Source of the DNA: Sphingomonas colocasiae
Lineage (GTDB): Bacteria > Pseudomonadota > Alphaproteobacteria > Sphingomonadales > Sphingomonadaceae
Direction of reading: 5' to 3'
Assembly: GCF_019880585.1 (NCBI RefSeq)
Contig: NZ_JAINVV010000014.1
Span: forward strand, 62,001-126,000
DNA length: 64,000 nt
Made by a program: the position numbers and the translations under genes. Positions 1-10,328 of this stretch are shown here, piece by piece. The notes under the pieces were generated by a model. The model was not told the origin of the DNA, made no database searches, and saw only the letters and a program-made list of their open reading frames with translations. Each line of letters opens with the position of its first letter. Within the stretch, counting starts at the first letter, position 1.

Positions 1-875
1 CATGCGGTGCGGCAGGCCGGGATAGCTGGCGAGCGCCGCCGCGATCGCTTCCTCGCCGATGCCGAGCGCGCGGGCCACGGCGATCGCGACCGCCGCATTC
101 TGCGCATTGTGCGGCCCCTGCAGCGTCGGCCAGCCGCCCTGATCGCCGGCGTCGGCGCCCGCGACGCGCAACAGGCGATGATTGACGCGCGACGCGATCG
201 CGCGGCTGGGATCGTCCTCGGTCGCGATCACCGCGACATGGCCGGACGATTGCAGCGCGAACAGCCGTTCCTTGGACGCCGCATACCCCTCGAACCCGTC
301 ATACCGATCGAGATGGTCGGGCGTGATGTTGAGCAGCACCGCGACATCGCAGTCGAGCGAATGCGTCAGGTCGATCTGATAGCTCGACAGCTCCAGCACA
401 TAGACGCCGCCCGCCGCCAGCGGATCCTGGCCGAGGATCGGCAGGCCGATATTGCCGCCCATCGTCGTCGGCAGGCCGGCGGTCTTTGCGATATGGTGGA
501 TGAGCGCGGTGGTGGTCGATTTGCCGTTGGTGCCGGTGATGCCGACCACCTTGTGCGCCGGCAGGCCGCTACGCGCCTGCGCGAACAATTCGATATCGCC
601 GATCACCGGAACGCCCGCATCGCGCGCCTTTTGCGCGATCGGATGACGGTTGAGCGGCACGCCGGGCGACACCACCACGCCGTCAAAACCAGCAAGGTCG
701 ATCGCCAGCGGATCGGCGATCGCGACCGAAGCGCCGAGCGCGGCGCGCGCTTCGGCACGTTCGTCCCACGCGGTCACATGCGCGCCGCTCGCGACGAGCG
801 CGCCGACCGTCGCCAGCCCCGATCGGGCAAGGCCCAGCACCGCATAGCGCTTGCCGGCAAAGGCGTCCGAAACGA

Positions 876-879
<4 letters not shown>
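1..879 (-). CDS. murD: MurD, UDP-N-acetylmuramoylalanine--D-glutamate ligase (C-terminal part outside window)
   Basis: Adds D-glutamate to UDP-MurNAc-L-alanine in the cytoplasm, the second amino-acid step of peptidoglycan precursor synthesis. The reverse strand reads 293 codons without a stop and runs off the left edge, so the gene is partial here. Visible are the N-terminal Rossmann-like segment (VLGLARSG near residue 14), the ATP loop [12 protein letters not shown] near residues 113-124, and GLPHRM at the window edge, matching the MurD GLPHR motif. The start is GTG at 879, which overlaps the mraY stop (GTGA). This is the last gene of the dcw cluster seen here. The family is clear from motifs and position. 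Confidence 0.95.
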
Positions 880-1945
<1,066 letters not shown>

Positions 1946-1946
<1 letters not shown>

Positions 1947-3322
1947 CAGTCCGTCCCGCCCGCCAGCGCGTCGACGACGCGGGCGAGTCCGATTGAATTC
2001 GACCCCTTGATGAGGACCGCGTCTCCGGGCTGAAGCATTTCCGACAGGGCTTCGAGTGCCGTCGCGGCGTCGGGCACATGCGCGAAATCGACGCTGCCCT
2101 CAAGCCTTGTCGCCAGCGCCGCCATCTCCGGACCGACGAGCAGTGCGAAATCGACGTTGGCTTCCTCGATCGGCGCCGCGATTTCGGCGTGGAAACGATC
2201 GCTCGCTTCGCCCAGCTCGCGCATGGCGCCGAGCACGACCAGCCGGCGATCCGCCGATTCACGGCCGAGCTGGCGGATCGTCGCCACCATCGACGCCGGA
2301 TTGGCGTTGTAGCTTTCGTCGATCAGCAGCGCGCTGCCGCCGTCGATGGCGATACGGTGCCGCGCGCCCCGCCCCTTGAGCCCTGGCATTTCGGCGAGCG
2401 CAAGCCCGGCCGCCGCCAGATCGCCGCCGACCACCTCGACGGCCGCGATCACCGCCATCGCGTTGGATACCCAGTGCATGCCCGGCTGGGAGATGGTGAA
2501 ACCCAGTTCGCCGCCGGGCAGATGCGCCGTCACCAGCGTGCCGCCATTGGCGGCCGGCACCGCCTCGACCGCGCGGACATCGGCGCCCTCGCCCAGGCCG
2601 AAGGTCAGAATGGTGCCGGCATAAGGCCGGGCGGCGGCGATCAGCCGGTCGCGATGGGGGCTGTCGAACGGCACGATCGCGGTGCCGCCGGGTTCGAGCC
2701 CCTGGAAGATCTCGCCCTTCGCGTCGGCGATCGCCTCGACGCTGGCGAAGAAGGCCTGATGCGCGGGCGCGATCGCGGTGACGATCGCGACGTGCGGGCG
2801 CACCATCCGCGTCAGCGCCGCCAGTTCGCCTTCATGGTTCATGCCCATCTCGAACACGCCGAACCGGGTATCGGCGGGCATGCGCGACAGGCTCAATGGC
2901 ACGCCCGTGTGATTGTTGTAGCTCTTGACCGAGCGATGGACGCGGCCGGGCGCCGACCGTTCGAGCGCCAGCGCCAGTGCTTCCTTGGTTCCGGTCTTGC
3001 CGACCGAGCCGGTGACGCCGACGATGCGCGCCGCCGTCCGCGCGCGCGCGGCGGTTCCCAGCGCCTCCAGCGCCACCATCGTGTCGGCGGTCAGGATATG
3101 CGGGTGATCGACGGCCTGGCTGGTGATCGCGCCGGTCGCGCCGCTGGCGAAAGCCTGATCGATGAAGCGGTGGCCGTCGGTCGCCTCGCCCTTCATCGCC
3201 ACGAACAGGTCACCGGGGCCGATCTCACGCGAATCGAACGCGACGCCGCCCACCGCGAACTCTGCGGACGCCGCGCCCGCGACCGCGGCCGCGATCTCGG
3301 CGGAGGTCCAGAGCGCCGTCAT
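1946..3322 (-). CDS. murF: MurF, UDP-N-acetylmuramoyl-tripeptide--D-alanyl-D-alanine ligase
   Basis: Cytoplasmic ligase that adds D-Ala-D-Ala to UDP-MurNAc-tripeptide. About 458 residues. The ATP-binding loop [13 protein letters not shown] lies near residues 102-114, followed by the Mur ligase central domain with NNHTG and EMGMNHEGE and a C-terminal domain containing DESYNANP. The frame stays open to an upstream ATG at 3331, but the ATG at 3322 forms an ATGA overlap with the murE stop, the coupling used elsewhere in this cluster, so I prefer it. Part of the dcw operon. Confidence 0.96.
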
Positions 3323-4737
3323 GCCGCGCACTCGCGCGCGACGGTCACGTCGTCGAAGGGCAGCACCAGATCGCCGACGATCTGGCCCTGTTCATGCCCC
3401 TTGCCGGTCAGCAGCACGATATCGTCGGCGCCGGCTTCGGCGATCGCTTCGGCGATCGCCTCGCGCCGCCCGGCAACCTCGACCGCACCGGGCGCGCCAG
3501 CCATCACGTCACGCCTGATGGCGGCAGCGTCCTCGGTGCGGGGGTTATCGTCGGTGACGACAACATGATCCGCGAGCCTGATCGCGGCGGCGCCCATTTC
3601 GGGCCTTTTGCCCTTGTCGCGATCGCCGCCGGCACCGATCAGGATGATGATCCGGCCCCGCGCATGCGGGCGAAGCGCCGCGATCGCGGCCTCGATCGCA
3701 TCGGGCGTGTGCGCATAGTCGACATAGACGGGCGCGCCCGCCCTGGTGACCACCGCGCGCTCCAGCCGGCCGCGCACCGGCTGCACGCGCGCCAGATTGG
3801 CGAGCACCGTCGCCAGCGGCCCGCCTGTCGCCAATGCCAGGCCAGCCGCCGTCAGCGCGTTCGCCGCCTGATAGGCGCCGATCAGCGGCAGGTTCACCTT
3901 GTGCGTGCCGCCTTCGGCTTCGATCGTCAGCGATTGTCCATACTGGGTGGGGGAACGGGCGATCAGCCGAAGCGTATCGCCGCGCTCTCCCACACCCAGC
4001 ACTCCGAGCCCCCGCTCGAGAGCCGTGCGAACCACTTTTTCCGAAGCCGGATCGTCCATCCACACAACGGCCTTGCCGCCGGGCGCGACCACTTCGGAGA
4101 ACAGCCGCAGCTTGGCGGCCAGATAGGAATCCATGTCGCCGTGATAATCGAGGTGATCGCGGCTCAGATTGGTGAAGGCGGCCGCCTGAACAGGCAGGCC
4201 TTCGGTGCGATATTGCGACAGGCCATGGCTCGACGCCTCGAAGGCGAGGTGGGTCACGCCCTCGCGCTCCAGCCCCGCGACATTGGAGAGGAAAGTGACG
4301 ATGTCGGGCGTGGTGAGGCCGGTCTTGGCCTGGTCGCCCGCGGTGGTCACGCCCAGCGTGCCGATCGAGGCGGCGTTGAATCCAGCCATCCGCCAGAGCT
4401 GGCGCGTCAGTTCGACCGTGGAGGTCTTGCCGTTGGTGCCGGTGACCGCGACGACCGTTTCCGGATAGGGCGCGAAGAATTTCGACGCCAGCCGCGCGAA
4501 CGCCTCGCGCGGTTCGCTCGCCGCGATATGGACCGCGCCTTCCACCCTCACCTCGGGCCGGGCGACGATGGCGACCGCACCGTCGGCGATCGCCTGGGCG
4601 ATGAAATCCTCACCATTGAAGCGCGCGCCGGCGAATGCGCCGAAGACGGTACCCGGCGCGACCTTGCGATGGTCGATGGCGAAGCCCGTCACCTGTGCGG
4701 ACTCGCTGCCCCCGGTGAGCGCGCTCAATCGCATCAT
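3319..4737 (-). CDS. murE: MurE, UDP-MurNAc-L-Ala-D-Glu:meso-diaminopimelate ligase
   Basis: Adds the third amino acid of the stem peptide. The 472-residue protein carries the ATP loop TGTNGKTS at residues 99-106 and the specificity motif DNPR at residues 397-400. By family knowledge DNPR indicates meso-diaminopimelate rather than lysine, as expected for a Gram-negative. The start at 4737 overlaps the ftsI stop by four bases; a second ATG at 4734 directly follows it and cannot be excluded. It sits between ftsI and murF in the dcw operon. Confidence 0.97.
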   Translation of the reverse strand: MMRLSALTGGSESAQVTGFAIDHRKVAPGTVFGAFAGARFNGEDFIAQAIADGAVAIVARPEVRVEGAVHIAASEPREAFARLASKFFAPYPETVVAVTGTNGKTSTVELTRQLWRMAGFNAASIGTLGVTTAGDQAKTGLTTPDIVTFLSNVAGLEREGVTHLAFEASSHGLSQYRTEGLPVQAAAFTNLSRDHLDYHGDMDSYLAAKLRLFSEVVAPGGKAVVWMDDPASEKVVRTALERGLGVLGVGERGDTLRLIARSPTQYGQSLTIEAEGGTHKVNLPLIGAYQAANALTAAGLALATGGPLATVLANLARVQPVRGRLERAVVTRAGAPVYVDYAHTPDAIEAAIAALRPHARGRIIILIGAGGDRDKGKRPEMGAAAIRLADHVVVTDDNPRTEDAAAIRRDVMAGAPGAVEVAGRREAIAEAIAEAGADDIVLLTGKGHEQGQIVGDLVLPFDDVTVARECAA

Positions 4738-6431
4738 TCCTCGCCCTTCGCCTTCCAGATCAGCGGGGTCAGATCGGACACATCCACATCCTTCTTCTCG
4801 TCGGGAATGACGCCCAGCATCGGCCCGGTGCGCGCGATCACCTTCGACACCACCGGCGCGGCGGTCCAGGCGGCGGTGGTCAGGCCGAAGGTCTCGGCCG
4901 TACCCTTGGGCGCGTCGAGCATCGCGATCACGACATAGCGCGGCCTGTCCATCGGAAAGGCGGCGGCGAAGGTCGAGACGTTGACGCGCTTCGAATAGCC
5001 GCCGATGCCGGGTTTCTCGGCGGTGCCGGTCTTGCCGCCGACGCGGAAACCGACCGCATCGCCCTTGCGGCCGGTGCCGTCCATCACCACCATGCGCAGC
5101 AACTGGCGCATGCGCGCGCTGGTGCTCTCGGTGAAGACGCGGCGCCCCTTGGGGACATGATCCTTGTCGAGCTTCAGCACCGTGGCCGGGCGCAGAACCC
5201 CGCCATTGACGAGCGCGGCATAGGCGCTGGCCAGATGCAGCGGCGTCACCGCGATGCCATGGCCATAGGCGGTGGTGAGCGTCGTCGCGCGGCCCCAGTT
5301 GCGCGGGTAGAGCGGGAAACCCTTTTCGCGCAGGTCGATCGCGGGCGCCGCCGCGAAGCCGAGCTTGTGGAACAGGTCCTCCATCCGCGCCTGACCCATT
5401 TCGTCGGCGATGCGCGCGGTGACGATGTTGGAGCTGTGGATCAGCGTTTCAGGTACGTTGAGCCAGCGGCCCGACGGGTGGTCGTCCTTGATGCGGAAGC
5501 GGCCGATCGCGACGGGCGCGGTCGCGTCGTAGCGCTTGGCCATCGAATTGACGACGCCGCCATCGATCGCCTGGGCGATGGTCAGCGGCTTGAAGGTGGA
5601 GCCCAGTTCGTAGACGCTCTGCGTCACATTGTTGCGGCGTGCTTCATCCGGCGAATTGCCGAACTTGTTGGGATTGAACACGGGCAGCGACGCCAGTGCG
5701 AGCACTTCGCCGGTGTCGACGTCGAGAACAAGACCGGTCGCGCCCAGCGCGCTGTGCCGCGTCATCGCGGCATAAAGCTCGCTTTCCATCGCCGCCTGGA
5801 CGCGGCTGTCGATCGACAGCATCGCGGGCGTGCTGCGCGTGGCGGGATCGGTCAGGACCTTGTCCAGCACCTTCTCCATGCCGATCACGCCATGGCCATC
5901 GAAATCGGTATAGCCGAGCACATGCGCGGCGAGCGTGGTCTGCGGATAGAGCCGCTCGGGCTCGCGCGCGAACGCCATGGCCGGCTCGCCCAGCGCGTTC
6001 ACCGCCGAAACCAGTTCGGGCAGCGCGCGGCGGCGCAGATAGGTGAAGCTCTTGCCCGATCGCAGGATCGCCAGATATTCCGCCTCGGACTTTTCGGGCA
6101 TCAATCGCGCGAGCTGCGGCGCCAGATCCTCCGGATCGCCGAGCAGGCGATCGGGATGGACCCCCACCGACCAGGCATCGATGGTGCGCGCCAGCGGCAC
6201 GCCGTTGCGATCGACGATATCCCCGCGCGCGGGGACGAAGGTGGAGCCGATATAGCCACGGCGCGGCGGATCACCGAACGCGCCGAGCCAGAGCAGCCGG
6301 CCGCCGATCAGCGTGCCGATACCCAGGAACATCAGCATCAGCATCATCAGCCGCAGATAGGCGGTCGACAGCCATTGATGCCGGGTGCCGGTATCGCGAA
6401 CGCGGTGCGGGCGCGCGATCAGCGTCGTCAT
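4734..6431 (-). CDS. ftsI: FtsI / PBP3, septal peptidoglycan D,D-transpeptidase
   Basis: Class B penicillin-binding protein that cross-links septal peptidoglycan in the periplasm as part of the divisome. 565 residues with one N-terminal membrane anchor (about 27-50) after a short cytoplasmic tail. A dimerisation domain follows, then the transpeptidase domain with all three active-site motifs: STFK (S278, K281), SSN (333-335) and KTG (467-469). The start codon overlaps the ftsL-like stop and the stop overlaps murE, four bases each. Full-length and catalytically intact. Confidence 0.97.
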   Translation of the reverse strand: MTTLIARPHRVRDTGTRHQWLSTAYLRLMMLMLMFLGIGTLIGGRLLWLGAFGDPPRRGYIGSTFVPARGDIVDRNGVPLARTIDAWSVGVHPDRLLGDPEDLAPQLARLMPEKSEAEYLAILRSGKSFTYLRRRALPELVSAVNALGEPAMAFAREPERLYPQTTLAAHVLGYTDFDGHGVIGMEKVLDKVLTDPATRSTPAMLSIDSRVQAAMESELYAAMTRHSALGATGLVLDVDTGEVLALASLPVFNPNKFGNSPDEARRNNVTQSVYELGSTFKPLTIAQAIDGGVVNSMAKRYDATAPVAIGRFRIKDDHPSGRWLNVPETLIHSSNIVTARIADEMGQARMEDLFHKLGFAAAPAIDLREKGFPLYPRNWGRATTLTTAYGHGIAVTPLHLASAYAALVNGGVLRPATVLKLDKDHVPKGRRVFTESTSARMRQLLRMVVMDGTGRKGDAVGFRVGGKTGTAEKPGIGGYSKRVNVSTFAAAFPMDRPRYVVIAMLDAPKGTAETFGLTTAAWTAAPVVSKVIARTGPMLGVIPDEKKDVDVSDLTPLIWKAKGEE

Positions 6432-7063
6432 CGCCGCCCCCCGCTTTCCGCTCTGGCGCGGCTCGCCAGTTCGCCGATCAGGCCGTCATCGAGCAGCTTG
6501 GCTTCGAGCAGGTCGATCGGCTTCTTCGCTTCCTTGCGCTTCGGCTCGGGCTTGGCGACCGGCTTGGCCACGGCGACGAGCACGGGCTGCGGCTTGCGCG
6601 CCTCTTCCGCCAGCACGCGGCGTTCGGTGGCGGCGGCGGGCCGTTCGACCGCATCGCTCGCGACCGGGGCCGCCGGCTTCGCCGCATCGGGCGCGGGAAC
6701 CGATGCGGCGGGCGCCGTCGTCATCGCCATCAGCACCGCGCTGGGCGCATAGCGCGGCCCCGGCACGATACCCGAACGATCGAGCGTCGCCAGCGCACGC
6801 TCGTTGCCGACGAACTGGTCGGCATCGGGTGTGGTCAGCGCCAGCACCTCGCCATTCCAGCGCTCGAGCTGGCGCAGGCTGGCGCGCGTGCCCAGCTCGG
6901 TCTGAAGCTGGCGGATGTCCTTGCGCGCGGACAGGATCTGGCGATCGACTTTTTCCAGATCGGTCCGTTCGGACGCGACCTGAGAGGTAATCATGTACAG
7001 GCCCATCACCGCGCAGGTGCAGGCGGCAAGCCGCTGGAAGGACTGGAAGCGCTTCGCGATCAT
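6428..7063 (-). CDS. ftsL: FtsL-type divisome protein with long Ala/Pro/Lys-rich tail
   Basis: Assigned to FtsL by position between rsmH and ftsI and by architecture: a short cytoplasmic N terminus, one transmembrane helix at about residues 12-30, then a periplasmic coiled coil with heptad-like spacing to about residue 75. In the family this protein links FtsQ/FtsB to FtsW/FtsI at the septum. At 211 residues it is much longer than E. coli FtsL (about 120). The extra C-terminal hundred residues are low-complexity, rich in Ala, Pro and Lys. Overlaps rsmH and ftsI by ATGA. FtsL sequences diverge strongly, so the call rests mostly on context. Confidence 0.85.
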   Translation of the reverse strand: MIAKRFQSFQRLAACTCAVMGLYMITSQVASERTDLEKVDRQILSARKDIRQLQTELGTRASLRQLERWNGEVLALTTPDADQFVGNERALATLDRSGIVPGPRYAPSAVLMAMTTAPAASVPAPDAAKPAAPVASDAVERPAAATERRVLAEEARKPQPVLVAVAKPVAKPEPKRKEAKKPIDLLEAKLLDDGLIGELASRARAESGGRR

Positions 7064-8025
7064 GCCGCATCCTCCCGTGCCGGGGCCGCGGTGCGGCGCG
7101 CCACGCGCAACGTTGCCGAGCGCGCGCGCGGATTGCGCGCGAGTTCCGCCTCACCGGGGCGCACGGCCTTGCCGACCGCTTCGAAACTGGGTTCAGGCCC
7201 TTTGACGGGCATGCCGGGCAAATGGCGAGAGCCCTGCGGCGCGGCGCCGCTGCGATCGCGCAGGAAGCGCTTGACGATGCGATCTTCCAGGCTGTGGAAG
7301 GTCACCACCGCCAGCCGCCCGCCCGGCTTGAGCGCACGTTCGGCCGCGGCCAGCCCGTCCTCGAGTTCGCCGAGTTCGCGATTGAGGTGGATGCGGATCG
7401 CCTGGAAGGTCCGCGTCGCGGGATCCTTCTTGTCATGCGGCTTGTATCCGGTGGCGCGGCGGACGATCTGCGCGAGTTCGCCGGTGCGCGTGATCGGGCG
7501 CGCGGCGACGATGGCGCGCGCGATGCGGCGGGATTTGGGCTCTTCGCCAAGCGTATAGATGATGTCGGCGATCTCGGTCTCGTCCGCGGTGTTGAGGAAA
7601 TCGGCGGCGCTCTGGCCCGACTGCTCCATGCGCATGTCGAGCGGTCCGTCCGCCTGGAAGGAAAAGCCGCGCTCCGCGCGATCGAACTGCATCGACGATA
7701 CGCCGATATCGAGCGTCACGCCGTCGACCGCCGATATGCCGCGCTCAGCCAGCGCGTCGGCCATGCGCGAGAAGCGCTCGGGCACCAGGATCAGCGCGCC
7801 CTCGCTTTCGGCGACCAATGCCGCACCGTCGCGGATCGCATCGGGATCGCGATCGAAGGCGAAGACATGCGCCCCCCTGGCAAGCATCGCGCGCGAATAG
7901 CCGCCGGCGCCGAACGTGCCGTCGACATGCGTCTCGCCCGGCGCGATCGCCAGCGCATCGATCACTTCGTCGAGCAGGACGGGCACATGCGGGGCGGCCG
8001 ATGGCCCGGTGGCGGAGACGGTCAT
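7060..8025 (-). CDS. rsmH: RsmH, 16S rRNA (cytosine(1402)-N(4))-methyltransferase
   Basis: SAM-dependent enzyme that N4-methylates C1402 of 16S rRNA in the P site. 321 residues from the ATG at 8025. [13 protein letters not shown] opens the protein, followed by the SAM-binding [14 protein letters not shown], then [11 protein letters not shown] and [14 protein letters not shown], all hallmarks of MraW/RsmH. The frame stays open well upstream, but the part before 8025 lies antisense-free over mraZ in another frame and has no RsmH homology, so the ATG that overlaps the mraZ stop (ATGA) is chosen. Second gene of the dcw operon. Confidence 0.97.
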   Translation of the reverse strand: MTVSATGPSAAPHVPVLLDEVIDALAIAPGETHVDGTFGAGGYSRAMLARGAHVFAFDRDPDAIRDGAALVAESEGALILVPERFSRMADALAERGISAVDGVTLDIGVSSMQFDRAERGFSFQADGPLDMRMEQSGQSAADFLNTADETEIADIIYTLGEEPKSRRIARAIVAARPITRTGELAQIVRRATGYKPHDKKDPATRTFQAIRIHLNRELGELEDGLAAAERALKPGGRLAVVTFHSLEDRIVKRFLRDRSGAAPQGSRHLPGMPVKGPEPSFEAVGKAVRPGEAELARNPRARSATLRVARRTAAPAREDAA

Positions 8026-8504
8026 TTCGCCCCCCGCTGCTCGAGGAAGAATTCCAGCGCGATCTTCGCTTCCTCGGGCACGAGATCCGAGTCCATGGCA
8101 AGGGCCGGATTCCAGATCTCGATATAGTCGCCGACGCCGTAGAAATAGGCGAGATCCTCGAGCTTGCCGAGGCGGCGGACAAGCGGCGAGATGATGAAGC
8201 GGCCGGAGGTGTCGAACGGAACGGTCTCGATCGTCGCGAAGGCCTGGCGCGCCAGATATTCGCGCGTGACCGTGGGATCCTTGCGCTCCGCATAGTCGCG
8301 TTCGAGCGTTTCGGGGATGCGCTTGATATAGGGCTTGTCGAAACAGGTCAGGCAGGGGGCGTTTCGACTGCGGACCAGGCCGATCTCGGGCGCGCCGCCG
8401 CTGTTTTCGAGGATCAATCCGCGAAGCTGGGCAGGAATCGCGACCCGACCTTTGGCGTCGATCGCGCTCAGCCCCCCTCCGACATAGATCTCCCTGTTCG
8501 TCAC
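8022..8504 (-). CDS. mraZ: MraZ, transcriptional regulator of the dcw cluster
   Basis: AbrB-fold DNA-binding protein that forms a ring and regulates its own operon in studied bacteria. Two copies of the MraZ domain are visible: an N-terminal one around [18 protein letters not shown] and a second around [17 protein letters not shown] take the GTG at 8504, preceded by AAGGGCGAG, giving 160 residues. An ATG at 8573 in the same frame would add 23 residues with no family resemblance. First gene of the dcw operon. The likely binding sites, five GGGG blocks at 10-bp pitch, lie just upstream. Confidence 0.93.
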   Translation of the reverse strand: MTNREIYVGGGLSAIDAKGRVAIPAQLRGLILENSGGAPEIGLVRSRNAPCLTCFDKPYIKRIPETLERDYAERKDPTVTREYLARQAFATIETVPFDTSGRFIISPLVRRLGKLEDLAYFYGVGDYIEIWNPALAMDSDLVPEEAKIALEFFLEQRGAK

Positions 8505-8616
8505 CGTCGGCTCGCCCTTGCACTCAGGCGAGCCTCTCCCGTCCGGAAAAGCGGCATCGCCGCTTCCGCCCATCACTGCTGCATGGGGAGACCCCGCCTG
8601 TACCCATTAGGTATCA

Positions 8617-8660
8617 GGGGCAGTGCGGGGAATAAAGGGGTTTTCTGGGGATTTCCGGGG
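8617..8660. promoter_or_regulatory. Five GGGG blocks at 10-bp pitch, probable MraZ operator
   Basis: GGGG occurs on the plus strand at 8617, 8627, 8637, 8647 and 8657, exactly one helical turn apart. E. coli MraZ is known to bind TGGGN repeats at 10-bp spacing upstream of mraZ. Here the G-run is on the strand opposite to the gene's coding strand. MraZ is the adjacent gene, so autoregulation is the natural inference. Confidence 0.65.
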
Positions 8661-8723
8661 ACAGATAGAACTTATTGATTTTGCTTGATATTTTATGGAT
8701 CCAAAATCACTGTTCAGGCCCGA

Positions 8724-8752
8724 TATTTAGATTGTTCTTATTATGTTCGCAA
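8724..8752 (-). promoter_or_regulatory. Predicted sigma70-type promoter of the dcw operon
   Basis: On the minus strand TTGCGA (8752-8747) is followed after exactly 17 bases by TAAATA (8729-8724), giving a likely start near 8717 and a leader of about 210 bases before mraZ. The region is AT-rich, as expected for a promoter. It is predicted by eye only. Confidence 0.45.
8734..8748. promoter_or_regulatory. LexA-type box in the mraZ promoter
   Basis: Exact GTTC-N7-GTTC with an AT-only spacer (ttattat), the consensus of alphaproteobacterial LexA boxes. It lies over the spacer and -35 edge of the predicted dcw promoter, where a repressor would block polymerase. One or two exact matches are expected by chance in 64 kb, so the intergenic position and AT-rich spacer carry the argument. 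Confidence 0.5.
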
Positions 8753-8875
8753 TTTCCTCCTGAGACTCGACCGAATCCGCAAATGAAACGCCCTAAATTC
8801 AAGACGAACGGCATGACGACAACTATGGAGTCGGAACGCGTCCCGCGAAATCCCCAGCCCCGACCAGGGCCAAGA

Positions 8876-9178
8876 TCAGGGGCCCTTGCGCTTCGAGGGA
8901 TCGACCGGTGCGGCGTTGTTGCCGGTGCTGGGCGCGACGCCGAGTTCGGCCAGCGGTTCCTTGGGCAGTTCCTCGGCCGCGAGATTGTTGCCGACAAGTT
9001 CGGGCAGCCCGTTCGGCACTTCGACATCGGCCTGATCCTGTACCGGCGTCTCGTCGCTGGCCGAACGCGTCAGCGCGCCAGCGCCCATCACAACCAGAAA
9101 AACGGCCGCCAGGCCGGTCACGCCGATGCGCACCCGCTGGAGCCGTTCATGTCGATCGGTGTCATGCGAACCCGTCAC
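8876..9178 (-). CDS. Small single-span membrane protein of unknown function
   Basis: I do not recognise this protein. From GTG at 9178 it has 100 residues: a basic, His/Arg-rich N terminus, one hydrophobic helix at about residues 18-37, and an acidic, Pro/Asn-rich tail ending in Lys-Arg-Lys-Gly-Pro, presumably periplasmic. The same frame is open up to an ATG at 9274, but that would overlap the 3' end of cysK by 52 bases. Neither start has a good Shine-Dalgarno sequence, so the 5' end is uncertain. It follows cysK on the same strand. Confidence 0.55.
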   Translation of the reverse strand: MTGSHDTDRHERLQRVRIGVTGLAAVFLVVMGAGALTRSASDETPVQDQADVEVPNGLPELVGNNLAAEELPKEPLAELGVAPSTGNNAAPVDPSKRKGP

Positions 9179-9222
9179 ATGACCGAAGATAGCGAAGCGG
9201 AATCGCTTTGTCGAATGCGGGC

Positions 9223-10215
9223 TTAGTTGGAACGCAACGAAGCCGGGACCACCAGCCCCTTGGATTCGAGCCATTGCGCATTGTAAAGCGTTGAAAGATA
9301 GCGAAATCCTGTATCACACAGGATCGTCACGATGGTCTTTCCAGGGCCCATCTGCCGGGCGAGTTCGATCGCGCCGGCAACGTTGATGCCCGAGGAAAGC
9401 CCCAGGCAAAGCCCTTCCTCCTCAAGCAGGCGATGCACCTGCACCAGCCCCTCGGCATCGGAGATCCGGAATTGCGCATCGACCGGCGCCCCCTCCAGAT
9501 TGGCGGTGATCCGCCCCTGCCCGATGCCCTCCGCGACCGAACTACCCTCCGCCTTCAACTCGCCACAGGCATAATAGCTGTAGAGGGCGGCGCCGTCGGG
9601 ATCGCTCAGCGCGATCACGATATCGTCGCGCTTCGCCTTCAACCCCAGACCGACGCCGGCAAAGGTGCCGCCGGTGCCGACCGCACAGGTGAAACCGTCC
9701 ACCTTGCCGCCGGTCTGCGCCCAGATCTCTTCCGCCGTACCCATGATATGGGCCTTGCGATTGGCGATATTGTCGAACTGATTGGCCCAGAGCGCATTCT
9801 CCGTCTCTTCGGCGATGCGGCGCGAGGTGTGCACGAAATGGCCGGGGTTCGAATAGGGCGCGGCGGGAACCAGCACCAGTTCGGCGCCCAGCGCGCGCAG
9901 CGTGTCCATCTTCTCGCGGCTCTGCGTCTCCGGCATGACGATGATCGTCTTGTAGCCCTTGGCATTGGCGACGAGCGCCAGACCGATGCCGGTATTGCCC
10001 GCCGTCCCCTCGACGATCGTGCCGCCGGGGCCGATCAGCCCCTTTTCCTCGGCATCATTGACGATGAACAGCGCCGCGCGATCCTTCACCGACGCGCCCG
10101 GATTGGCGAACTCGCATTTGGCGAGGATTTCGCAGCCCGTATCCGCGCTTGGCCCGGCCAGCCGGACGAGCGGGGTGTTGCCGATGAGTGAAAGCGTGTC
10201 GGGAGTAACGGTCAT
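9223..10215 (-). CDS. cysK: Cysteine synthase A (O-acetylserine sulfhydrylase)
   Basis: PLP enzyme that makes L-cysteine from O-acetylserine and sulfide in the cytoplasm. The 330-residue form starts at the ATG at 10215, with SLIGNTPLVRLAG near the N terminus as in the family. The PLP lysine is in NPGASVKDRAA, the substrate loop is EGTAGNTG, and the phosphate loop is GTGGTFAG. A longer reading from 10263 adds a non-conserved leader and is rejected. No other sulfur genes are adjacent; the small membrane protein gene follows 44 bases downstream. Confidence 0.94.
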   Translation of the reverse strand: MTVTPDTLSLIGNTPLVRLAGPSADTGCEILAKCEFANPGASVKDRAALFIVNDAEEKGLIGPGGTIVEGTAGNTGIGLALVANAKGYKTIIVMPETQSREKMDTLRALGAELVLVPAAPYSNPGHFVHTSRRIAEETENALWANQFDNIANRKAHIMGTAEEIWAQTGGKVDGFTCAVGTGGTFAGVGLGLKAKRDDIVIALSDPDGAALYSYYACGELKAEGSSVAEGIGQGRITANLEGAPVDAQFRISDAEGLVQVHRLLEEEGLCLGLSSGINVAGAIELARQMGPGKTIVTILCDTGFRYLSTLYNAQWLESKGLVVPASLRSN

Positions 10216-10328
10216 GCGGATCGACAGGGCCTGATATCTGGGGTGGGGGAAAGCCGGACGCATGATCTAGGGCGAAACCGCGCCGTCGCCAAGCAAGGCT
10301 TTGCAGTCGCCGATTCAGCCGGGCTTTC

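Larger units (their letters stand above)
8505..8875. other. Intergenic control region upstream of mraZ
   Basis: This stretch of about 370 bases has no convincing gene. It is markedly more AT-rich than its surroundings between about 8660 and 8760. Reading toward mraZ (minus strand), it contains two GANTC sites (8764-8768, 8773-8777), a sigma70-like promoter (8724-8752), a LexA-type box (8734-8748) and five GGGG blocks (8617-8660). The remainder toward 8875 is unassigned. Confidence 0.6.

Noticed and set aside
8026-8523. Extension of the rsmH frame upstream of 8025
   Set aside because: It runs across mraZ in another frame and has no RsmH homology; the ATGA overlap at 8025 fits the cluster.
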